Of a DNA stretch of 16,931 nucleotides, positions 8,535 through 14,765 are shown in pieces. Origin of the DNA: CAYVKY01 sp964452115 (lineage in GTDB: Bacteria; Bacteroidota; Ignavibacteria; Tepidaquicellales; Tepidaquicellaceae); contig CAYVKY010000037.1 in NCBI GenBank assembly GCA_964452115.1, positions 1 through 16,931 of the forward strand. Direction: 5' to 3'. The notes below the pieces were generated by a model. That model ran no database searches. It saw only the letters and a program-made list of their open reading frames with translations, and was not told the DNA's origin. Position 1 is the stretch's first letter. Every line of letters starts with the position of its first letter. A program made the translations under genes and the position numbers.

Positions 8535-9478
8535 AGGCACACCTCCGCTGCGCGGAGCTTGGCACTTCTTGCTCTGCGGTTTTTCTTTATTTCGCTTATT
8601 TCAGGCAGTACGGGCTTTTTTGTCAAAATGGTCAGACTTTTCATCTGCTTTTTTTCTTCTTTCTTTTTAGGATATTTGTTTTTTTCTTTAACCGGTAGAT
8701 GATTCCTGAAAAAATTTTTTACTATCCTGTCTTCCAGTGAATGATATGAAACAACAACAATCCTTCCCTTGTCACAAGTGGCTTCAAATATGCTTTCAAG
8801 CGCCTTTTGGAGGTTCGGCATTTCATTATTGACCTCGATGCGGAGCGCCTGAAAAACCTTTGCAAAATAGTCAAACACATACCTCTCGGGAATATCAAAT
8901 GTATCCCTTATCAGGTTTGTCAGGTCGTTTGTTGAAATAAATTTTTGCTGTTTTCTTTTTCCGGCAATCGCATCGGACAATTGTCCGGCGTTATAAATTT
9001 CGCCGAAATCTTCAAATATTTTTTTCAGTTCATCTTTACTGTATTCATTCAAAATATCCGCAGCAGTCCTGTCATCTTTTCTGTAGGCTCTCATATCCAG
9101 CGGAGTGTCTTTCATAAAACTAAAACCGTCTTCTTTTTCCAATTGAAAAGAAGACAGTCCCAGGTCTAATACTGTTCCGCTGATGTTCCCTATTTGTAAA
9201 TCTTTTAATATCATTTTCAGGTCTGCAAAGTTTGCATTTATGAATGTGATATTTTTTTCAAACTCTTTCAGGTATTGCTTCGAATATTCAAGCGCATTTT
9301 CATCTTTATCTATGCATATCAATCGTCCGTTTTTACTTTCAATTTGTTTCGCAATTTCAAGTGCGTATCCGCCGCCGCCCGTTGTACAGTCAACTATGGC
9401 GGGACTGGTGATTGCAGGATTGATTAGATAATCAACTGCCTCTTGCAAGAGCACCGGTATATGATACACATTATCCAA
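8531..9478 (-). CDS. rsmH: 16S rRNA (cytosine(1402)-N(4))-methyltransferase RsmH (MraW)
   Basis: RsmH uses S-adenosylmethionine to methylate C1402 in the decoding site of 16S rRNA. The 315-aa protein has normal length and shows HIPVLLQEAVDYL at 6-18, the SAM-binding DCTTGGGGY at 30-38, CIDKDENAL at 55-63, DLGLSSFQL at 105-113 (Phe where Pro is usual), PLDMRAY at 126-132, YHSLEDRIVKNFF in the C-terminal part, and RRARSAKLRAAE at the end. The start is TTG at 9478, directly after the mraZ TAA and in the same frame. A GTG three codons further in is the only close alternative, and neither has a clear Shine-Dalgarno. Its stop overlaps the ftsL GTG. Confidence 0.95.
   Translation of the reverse strand: MDNVYHIPVLLQEAVDYLINPAITSPAIVDCTTGGGGYALEIAKQIESKNGRLICIDKDENALEYSKQYLKEFEKNITFINANFADLKMILKDLQIGNISGTVLDLGLSSFQLEKEDGFSFMKDTPLDMRAYRKDDRTAADILNEYSKDELKKIFEDFGEIYNAGQLSDAIAGKRKQQKFISTNDLTNLIRDTFDIPERYVFDYFAKVFQALRIEVNNEMPNLQKALESIFEATCDKGRIVVVSYHSLEDRIVKNFFRNHLPVKEKNKYPKKKEEKKQMKSLTILTKKPVLPEISEIKKNRRARSAKLRAAEVCL
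8541..8557 (-). promoter_or_regulatory. Shine-Dalgarno of ftsL partly inside a small hairpin
   Basis: GGAGGT (8546-8541) lies 6 nt before the GTG at 8534 and is the only strong Shine-Dalgarno among the genes here. Its GGAG also forms the 3' arm of a perfect 6-bp hairpin, CTCCGC-GCA-GCGGAG (8557-8543). Ribosomes finishing rsmH would melt this hairpin, which would fit translational coupling. The same bases encode the conserved RsmH C-terminus (KLRAAEV), so the structure may be incidental. Confidence 0.5.
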
Positions 9479-9934
9479 TTATGCATTCTCATTGAAAATT
9501 TCTTCCGAAAGTGTCTTGGCGACTTCTTCATAAGTTACATCCTGCTTGCTCTCATATTCTTCATAGAGTTTCGGGTTCCATATTTCAAGTTTATCAAGCA
9601 TACCGATAATAATTACTTCCCCGTCCAGATTTGCGTGCTGAACCAGCTGGGAAGGAATTAAAATTCTGTTCTGCGAATCCATTTCACATTCATTCACATA
9701 TTTCATAAATTCTCTCATAAAAAATCTTTTCTTCGGGTCAAACACATTCAGCTTCGACAGTCCTTTTGTGAATTTTTCCCATTCATTCTGCGGATAAACC
9801 AGAATGCATCCTTCCATTCCGCGCGTTATAATGAGTTTATTATCAGCTTCAGGTTTCATATATTTACGAAACTTCGACGGAAAGATAATCCTGGATTTAC
9901 TATCAAGCGAACATAAAGAGTGACCTTGGAACAT
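9479..9934 (-). CDS. mraZ: Transcriptional regulator MraZ
   Basis: MraZ is the DNA-binding repressor that usually opens dcw clusters and controls its own operon. The 151-aa protein contains two SpoVT/AbrB-type half-domains, each with the D-x-x-x-R-x-x-x-P signature: LDSKSRIIFPSKFR at 10-23 and MDSQNRILIPSQL at 85-97. It starts MFQGHSLCSL, close to the family's MFRGEYEHTL pattern. The ATG at 9934 follows a leader of about 80 nt containing three direct repeats that fit the MraZ operator, so autorepression is likely. The gene is first in the operon, and rsmH begins at the codon immediately after its stop. Confidence 0.95.
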   Translation of the reverse strand: MFQGHSLCSLDSKSRIIFPSKFRKYMKPEADNKLIITRGMEGCILVYPQNEWEKFTKGLSKLNVFDPKKRFFMREFMKYVNECEMDSQNRILIPSQLVQHANLDGEVIIIGMLDKLEIWNPKLYEEYESKQDVTYEEVAKTLSEEIFNENA

Positions 9935-9990
9935 ATCTGCTATCGTTTAAGTTTTGTGGGAAAGTATTGGAATAACACTGCAACTCTAAA

Positions 9991-10016
9991 CCACTTTCCT
10001 CCACTTTTCTCCACTT
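9991..10016 (-). promoter_or_regulatory. MraZ operator: three AAGTGG direct repeats with 10-bp period
   Basis: AAGTGG occurs at 10016-10011, 10006-10001 and 9996-9991, exactly one helical turn apart. A degenerate fourth copy (GAGTTG) follows at 9986-9981. Known MraZ operators are TGGG- or GTGG-containing repeats spaced by 10 bp just upstream of mraZ. The repeats begin a few bases downstream of the predicted -7 box, where a bound MraZ oligomer would block initiation. Confidence 0.8.
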
Positions 10017-10019
10017 CTA

Positions 10020-10049
10020 CAAAATTATAATTTTATACATTAAAGTCAA
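10020..10049 (-). promoter_or_regulatory. Predicted dcw operon promoter, Bacteroidota type
   Basis: TTG (10049-10047), a 19-bp spacer, and TAATTTTG (10027-10020) match the Bacteroidota primary sigma consensus TTTG/TTG-N19-21-TAnnTTTG. A/T tracts lie upstream at 10051-10080. Read as an E. coli promoter, TTGACT and TATAAT are present but only 14 bp apart, which is too short. Transcription would start near 10013-10018, giving a leader of about 80 nt. Confidence 0.6.
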
Positions 10050-10230
10050 GTATGAAATAAAAAATATTAAATATTTTTTTTCACTTGGATATATCCGTTC
10101 ATTCATTGTCCAGATATCTCCCCTTGCTTCCGGTCAATTGTGGAATTTTTGAAGCAGCAAAAACTTTTTTTTTACTGACTTTTTTTATGAATTATCGTTT
10201 TTTTCATCGTAGATTATATTTTAGAAAAAT

Positions 10231-10263
10231 AAAAAAAGGCGGAAATATTTTCCGCCTTTTTTT
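10231..10263 (-). terminator. Intrinsic terminator of the T9SS gene pair
   Basis: GGCGGAAA (10238-10245), loop TAT, and TTTCCGCC (10249-10256) form a perfect 8-bp stem flanked by seven A and seven T, so the U-tract exists in both directions. It lies 28 bp past the stop of the 416-aa gene and isolates the mraZ promoter from upstream transcription. Confidence 0.9.
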
Positions 10264-10290
10264 ATTAATTTTTAATTTATAATTGAGTAA

Positions 10291-11541
10291 TCATTTCACA
10301 AGTACAATTTTTCTTACTGCAATAAAGTCTTTTCCTCCATTTACAAGCATTCGGACAAAGTAAATGCCGCTTGCGAGGTTTGAGCCATTGAATTCTGTTG
10401 TGTGCTTTCCCGCAGCCTTGAATTCATTATTTACAAGTGTTTTCACTTCTGTGCCTCGTATATCATAGATTGCGAGTTTTACCTTTCCCGCTCTTGGTAA
10501 GTCAAATGATATCTCAGTGTATGGATTAAATGGGTTCGGGTAGTTCTGCTCAAGTGAATACTTATCAGGCAATATTTCATTATTATTTCCCGCAAATACT
10601 ACACCTCCATTTGTTGTCTTGAGTATCGTCCCGGAATCTCCTACAATGTAACCTGTATTTATATCAACGAAGAAAACATCTTGTAAATCCCTGTTAACCG
10701 GTGAGGTTTGCTGGAACCAACTGATTCCTAAATTTGTAGTTTTAGATATTGTACCGCGGCCTACAACATATATCGTTGAATCGCTTATAATTTTTGCTTT
10801 GAATGTAGGGAAAGTAAATCTGTGTACATATTCATTAAAATATTCCAATCCATGCTGGCTTATATAAATGACCGGAGGCAAATGCACACAAGCTAAATTG
10901 GAATTGTAAATTGACATATCTCGTATTGGACCAACATCAGGGACATAACTCCTTAACCAATTAACTCCCCCATTAGTTGTAAAATTCATCCATGTCCGGT
11001 GGGGTATTTGGTCATCCAAACAGATAGCAGCAATATTTCTGTCATATACATCAACGCATATTATATCCGCATTATACCATAGAACGAAAGCCTGAGAAAA
11101 AGATTCACAATAATCTGTGGTTCTTATAAGTGTATTACAAAAGCAGGTTATATATCCGTAACCTGTACTGTCAAAATCAAAATCCGATGGACCACATCCG
11201 CCCGAAAAATGTTTTTTAATCCAGTTAAGTCCGCCGTTGGTAGTTTTATAGACTAAATTATTCTGAGCAAGAACAACTCCGGTATCCTTATTCATGAAAT
11301 GGACTCTGGCAAAGATTAGTTGCGTATCTAATAACACCATATTCCAGTTTTCTCCGCCGGTCGTTGTTTTCCATACTTCGCCTCTTATTGTATTACTCGA
11401 TACATAACCTGTTTTTGAATCAGTAAAAAAAACATTACTTAAAAAAGTTTTTTTATTTGGTAATTGATAAAAAGTCCACTGTGAAAACGATATATCACAG
11501 TTTATCAAAATCAATAAAATAAAAATAATTTTCTTCATCAT
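10291..11541 (-). CDS. Secreted YCF48/BNR-type beta-propeller protein with T9SS type A sorting domain
   Basis: The 416-aa protein begins with a signal peptide (basic MMKK, then a hydrophobic stretch to about residue 20, probable cleavage near FSQ). Its body contains propeller-blade repeats of the KTTxGGxxW kind at 58-66, 99-107, 188-195 and 267-275, with a last partial copy (KTTNGG) at 308-313, as in YCF48-like and BNR proteins. Residues about 328-416 form a type IX secretion C-terminal domain (QNYPNPFNPYTEISF, LASGIYFVRM), so export across the outer membrane and surface attachment or release are expected. The substrate or partner is unknown. The ATG at 11541 overlaps the stop of the 868-aa gene as ATGA; a second ATG follows at once. 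The overlap implies co-expression. Confidence 0.85.
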   Translation of the reverse strand: MMKKIIFILLILINCDISFSQWTFYQLPNKKTFLSNVFFTDSKTGYVSSNTIRGEVWKTTTGGENWNMVLLDTQLIFARVHFMNKDTGVVLAQNNLVYKTTNGGLNWIKKHFSGGCGPSDFDFDSTGYGYITCFCNTLIRTTDYCESFSQAFVLWYNADIICVDVYDRNIAAICLDDQIPHRTWMNFTTNGGVNWLRSYVPDVGPIRDMSIYNSNLACVHLPPVIYISQHGLEYFNEYVHRFTFPTFKAKIISDSTIYVVGRGTISKTTNLGISWFQQTSPVNRDLQDVFFVDINTGYIVGDSGTILKTTNGGVVFAGNNNEILPDKYSLEQNYPNPFNPYTEISFDLPRAGKVKLAIYDIRGTEVKTLVNNEFKAAGKHTTEFNGSNLASGIYFVRMLVNGGKDFIAVRKIVLVK

Positions 11542-14144
11542 TTTATTAATAAGAATTTATTAGTTACCGAATAGTTATTATTATTTTCATCCCGGACATA
11601 TAATCTGTAAAAATATACACCGCTTGACAGAGAAGAACCATCAAACTGAATTTCTTTATATCCGCTTGTCATTCTTCCATTTATCAGAACCTTTACTTCT
11701 TGCCCTATAATATTATAAACAGCTAACCTGACATAGGAATTCATTGGTAAGTTAAAAGATATCTTCGTGGTTGGATTGAACGGATTAGGATAATTCATAA
11801 GGTCAAATTTATTTGAGGTGTTATTCCCAATATCGGATTTTGGATTTAAAACCGGGTGTGCTTCAAAAACCTTTTCACCAATAGAAGAAATGAAAATTTT
11901 TCCGTTTTTTCCAATTGCGACACCAAAATCTTTGTTTAAAAATTTTATAGACGATATATTTTCATTACTATTAGTTTCAATTTTAAACCAATTATTCCCT
12001 TTATTTGAAGAATATAAAACCAAACCGTTGTCACCGGCTATATAGATATCATTCGATTTTGTGAAATAAATTTTATTTAAGTTACTGATGTTATCACAAT
12101 GTATTAATTCCCAGCTGGCTCCTTTGTTAGTTGTTCTATATATTTTTCCCTTCTCTCCAACAATCATTCCTAAAGATGTATCTGAAAAATCAATATCGAA
12201 TAATTCATTTTGTTCGGAAGTTAATTTTATATTCCAATTTTTACCCGCATCCTCCGTTTTTAATAATTCTCCGTTTTTTGTCAATAAAAAACCTTCGTTT
12301 GTATTTATATATTTAATGTTAATGATATTATAATTACTGTTTATAGATTCATTTATCCATGTCTTACCGACATCTAATGATTTCAATATCAACCCTTTTT
12401 CCCCCGCAATTCTTATAGTATTATTTATAGCATCAATTTTATTTAAATTTTCATTCGAAATTTCTTTTTCCTTCCAATCTAAACCATTATTTGAGGAAAC
12501 TAAAATTTTAGACTTTTCCGTAACTATTATACCGCTCCTGTCATTCAGGAATGCTACGTCCTTCAGGTTTGATTTATTGTCTATATGTATATTATTCCAG
12601 TTCAATCCGTTATCCGTACTATTTAAAACTGTTCCGCTATCACCAACAATAAAAATTGAATTATTAAAAGCAATTGCATTCAAAGGTTTATCGTTACCCA
12701 ACTTTGATTTTTCATCAAAACAATCAGATATCCATTCAGTAGAATATCTTATTGTAGTTATTTCCGGTACATCATAAGTCCCATGATATCTTTTGCTTGA
12801 ACCAGTAACATAAATTGAATTATTGATACATTTAATTCCAATTGCTTTATCTTCCATATTTTGCCAATAATTGTAAAAGTCTGACCATACTAAATTACCA
12901 TTGACATCATATTTTAATGTTCCATAATCACTGCAGTTTGGATTATATGAAATTGTATTGTAAACAAATCCGGTAACATAAGTATTTCCGTTCGCATCCA
13001 AATCCAAATCATTGGCTTCATCATACGAATTGGCATAATCAAAAAGTTTGCTCCATATTATGTTACCTGTATTAATATCATACCTGATTACAAGATAATC
13101 TCTTGTTGTATTTATTTGATCTTGTCTTTGTGCCCATCCTGCGACTGTTAAATAATTATTGTTTATTTGCTTAATTTTCTTACCTGCCGCCATAAAATAA
13201 TTTGCAGGTAAAAAGTTTTTTACCCAACAAATATTTCCTGATGGACTAATTTTCATAGTATTGCAATATTGTCTGGGTCCAGAACTTTCGTTAGGTAATA
13301 TATCAGTAAGCATAATCGTACCCGTAAGATAAATATTATTAAATTCATCTGTAGTTACTGAATACGGTCCCTCCGAAGTTCCTGTATTTCCCTGATATGA
13401 AACATCAAATAATAAATTACCATCAGAGTCATATTTTATTACTTTTATATCAAGATTTTCTATATTTGTACCTGAGCCGCCTACAATTATGATGTTACCA
13501 CTATTATCCATAGCCATGTCCTCTGTTTGTTCATAAGAATTATCTTTGTAGGTTCTGAGCCATGATAGCTCCCCTGAATTAGTTAATTTTATAAGAGCAA
13601 AATCATCATATTCAGGATTAATTACATAAGACCATAACGAAACATATGCATTTCCATTGTTATCAACTGCGACTCTGTAGGGCTCACAATCTTTCCAATC
13701 GTGTATTCCCGGATAGTTCCACTGTGTCAGATAATTTGTAAATTTTCTTAAAAAAAACTCTCCTTTATTTACAGATCCTCCCCAGTAAAAACCAAGAATA
13801 TATAAGTTATTATTATTATCGAAAGCAATGTCTTTGCCATAATCAATGTCGTTTGTTTGATTAAAATTATTTTCAAAAATCATATCTGCACATTTATTCA
13901 TACCCAATGAAATCGTACTGTAATTAAGAGAATTTAAATCGTCAGGTCTTAATTTACCGGTCAAAAAGACATTTCCTCCATTATCTTTGGTAAATGAATA
14001 GGGTTCACTATTAAATTCAGGATATTGATATCTCAAGACCCAACTACGAAAATACTGAGAATAAGAATTATTTATAAATCCAATAAAAATTAAAATTGTT
14101 ATAAATAATACTTTTGTAATTTGATTAAAATATTTTTTACTCAT
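11538..14144 (-). CDS. Large secreted double beta-propeller protein (SBBP-like plus YCF48-like) with T9SS sorting domain
   Basis: The 868-aa protein starts with a signal peptide (cleavage probably after YSQ, residue 30). Residues about 45-460 carry repeats of the form D-x-x-G-N-x-Y-(V/L)-x-G (for example DNNGNAYV at 161, DNSGNIII at 213, DANGNTYVTG at 383), typical of SBBP propeller proteins. Residues 486-760 switch to YCF48-like blades ending in xxDxGxxW (513-516, 553-557, 591-596, 632-637, 673-678, 714-719). Residues 784-868 are a T9SS type A sorting domain (NYPNPFNPTTKISF, LSSGVYFYRLYV). The role is unknown; an exported or cell-surface protein is the safe inference. The gene is visibly more AT-rich than the dcw genes and rpoC. 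Confidence 0.85.
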   Translation of the reverse strand: MSKKYFNQITKVLFITILIFIGFINNSYSQYFRSWVLRYQYPEFNSEPYSFTKDNGGNVFLTGKLRPDDLNSLNYSTISLGMNKCADMIFENNFNQTNDIDYGKDIAFDNNNNLYILGFYWGGSVNKGEFFLRKFTNYLTQWNYPGIHDWKDCEPYRVAVDNNGNAYVSLWSYVINPEYDDFALIKLTNSGELSWLRTYKDNSYEQTEDMAMDNSGNIIIVGGSGTNIENLDIKVIKYDSDGNLLFDVSYQGNTGTSEGPYSVTTDEFNNIYLTGTIMLTDILPNESSGPRQYCNTMKISPSGNICWVKNFLPANYFMAAGKKIKQINNNYLTVAGWAQRQDQINTTRDYLVIRYDINTGNIIWSKLFDYANSYDEANDLDLDANGNTYVTGFVYNTISYNPNCSDYGTLKYDVNGNLVWSDFYNYWQNMEDKAIGIKCINNSIYVTGSSKRYHGTYDVPEITTIRYSTEWISDCFDEKSKLGNDKPLNAIAFNNSIFIVGDSGTVLNSTDNGLNWNNIHIDNKSNLKDVAFLNDRSGIIVTEKSKILVSSNNGLDWKEKEISNENLNKIDAINNTIRIAGEKGLILKSLDVGKTWINESINSNYNIINIKYINTNEGFLLTKNGELLKTEDAGKNWNIKLTSEQNELFDIDFSDTSLGMIVGEKGKIYRTTNKGASWELIHCDNISNLNKIYFTKSNDIYIAGDNGLVLYSSNKGNNWFKIETNSNENISSIKFLNKDFGVAIGKNGKIFISSIGEKVFEAHPVLNPKSDIGNNTSNKFDLMNYPNPFNPTTKISFNLPMNSYVRLAVYNIIGQEVKVLINGRMTSGYKEIQFDGSSLSSGVYFYRLYVRDENNNNYSVTNKFLLIK

Positions 14145-14190
14145 TTTTATAAAATTTAAATTTAAAAATTGTTATTTAACTTTTTAAAAA

Positions 14191-14198
14191 CAAATTTA
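14191..14198 (-). promoter_or_regulatory. Possible -7 box for the T9SS gene pair
   Basis: TAAATTTG matches the Bacteroidota TAnnTTTG element 46 bp before the ATG of the 868-aa gene. There is no TTG at the usual distance upstream, so this is a weak call in very AT-rich sequence. Confidence 0.25.
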
Positions 14199-14333
14199 TA
14201 TTCAAATATTATTTATTCGTTATTGAAATTATAAATCTCGTAATACCAACTCAATATTTATTAATGATTGTCCGAAAAATATATTGTCACAAAGCGTAAG
14301 AGTGGCATATACATTTGTAATCTTGATAATATT

Positions 14334-14480
14334 TTAGTTGGATGAATCCTTTTCAGTACCAAAAACCCTATTGATAACAGTCCCATTATTACTTAATATG
14401 TTTTCCTTAATTGACCAATGTCTATATCGAAAATTATAATTTCGCAAAAGTGTGCCGTTATTAAAATAACGTTTTCCCAT
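14334..14480 (-). CDS. Possible small ORF of 48 aa directly behind a consensus promoter
   Basis: The ORF runs from ATG at 14480 to TAA at 14334 and begins MGKRYFNNGTLLRNYNF. An in-frame TAA four codons upstream bounds it, so this ATG is the only start. NNGT occurs twice, at residues 7-10 and 31-34. There is no signal peptide or membrane helix, and I do not recognise the family. The predicted transcription start lies about 14 nt upstream. After the TAA the same frame stays open for 34 more codons to 14229, so it may be a short gene, a leader peptide for the T9SS genes, or a pseudogene. No Shine-Dalgarno is visible, as for most genes here. Confidence 0.25.
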   Translation of the reverse strand: MGKRYFNNGTLLRNYNFRYRHWSIKENILSNNGTVINRVFGTEKDSSN

Positions 14481-14500
14481 TTTAAAACTTTATTTTCGGT

Positions 14501-14529
14501 ATTATAAAGAAATTATTATAAATTGTCAA
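14501..14529 (-). promoter_or_regulatory. Perfect consensus sigma70-type promoter
   Basis: TTGACA (14529-14524) and TATAAT (14506-14501) are separated by exactly 17 bp. Transcription would start near 14494 and run toward the 48-codon ORF and then the T9SS pair, whose ATG lies 350 nt downstream with no clear terminator between. The mraZ promoter here looks Bacteroidota-like, so whether this organism uses the E. coli-type consensus is unproven. Confidence 0.5.
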
Positions 14530-14709
14530 TATCTATTTTAATTCCGGCATTGAAACGCTTCGCTCCTAAAAAAGTTGACACAGCGAAAGACGAAGGAGAT
14601 ATTTTATTTTTAAATATTCATAATCGAAAAAAAAATCAGAGCAATCTGCCGATTATATCACTTACGCATACATTATCTGCAACGGCGCTGCCTTACATAT
14701 TTACCAAAT

Positions 14710-14741
14710 AAAAAAGCCGCTGAAAAATTAATTTCAGCGGC
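14710..14741 (-). terminator. Intrinsic terminator of rpoC
   Basis: GCCGCTGAAA (14716-14725), a 6-nt A/T loop, and TTTCAGCGGC (14732-14741) form a perfect 10-bp stem. In the minus direction a run of six T follows. It lies 25 bp beyond the rpoC stop, so rpoC is probably the last gene of its operon. Confidence 0.92.
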
Positions 14742-14765
14742 TTATAAATTTATATTTAGATTATA

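Larger units (their letters stand above)
9935..10290. other. Intergenic control region between the T9SS gene pair and the dcw operon
   Basis: From high to low coordinates this stretch holds the terminator of the upstream pair, about 150 bp (10081-10230) of A/T-rich sequence in which I see no gene or clear motif, then the mraZ promoter, the operator repeats and the untranslated leader. No RNA gene is recognisable. Confidence 0.7.
14145..14765. other. AT-rich intergenic region between rpoC and the T9SS gene pair
   Basis: This 621-bp stretch holds the rpoC terminator (14710-14741), a perfect sigma70-like promoter (14501-14529), a 48-codon minus-strand ORF with a reopened frame behind it, and two short palindromes (14429-14445, 14456-14471). 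I recognise no tRNA, CRISPR, transposase or known riboswitch. A plus-strand frame of 62 codons (14523-14711) has only a TTG start and no recognisable product. Confidence 0.6.

Noticed and set aside
8535..8540. Longer ftsL start at GTG 8540
   Set aside because: It directly abuts the GGAGGT with no spacing; GTG at 8534 has 6-nt spacing and a GTGA overlap with the rsmH stop.
820..9934. Many plus-strand frames of 60-180 codons opposite the dcw genes
   Set aside because: They are antisense shadows of well-identified genes, rich in Phe, Cys and Ile runs, and match no family.
10017..10106. Minus-strand 29-codon ORF with a GGGGAG upstream, before mraZ
   Set aside because: It covers the mraZ promoter and most of it would lie upstream of the predicted transcription start; the Shine-Dalgarno spacing is long (11 nt).
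10085..10282. Plus-strand frame of 65 codons in the mraZ control region
   Set aside because: It runs through the terminator hairpin and is dominated by Phe, Leu and Arg from A/T tracts. It has no ribosome binding site or known family.
14551..14558. ATTGAAAC, as found at the end of many CRISPR repeats
   Set aside because: It occurs once here, with no repeat-spacer pattern around it.
14523..14711. Plus-strand frame of 62 codons ending just before the rpoC terminator
   Set aside because: It has only a TTG start, which overlaps the minus-strand -35 box, with no ribosome binding site and no recognisable domain. It is the only plus-strand candidate and could be chance; homologues in relatives would change this.
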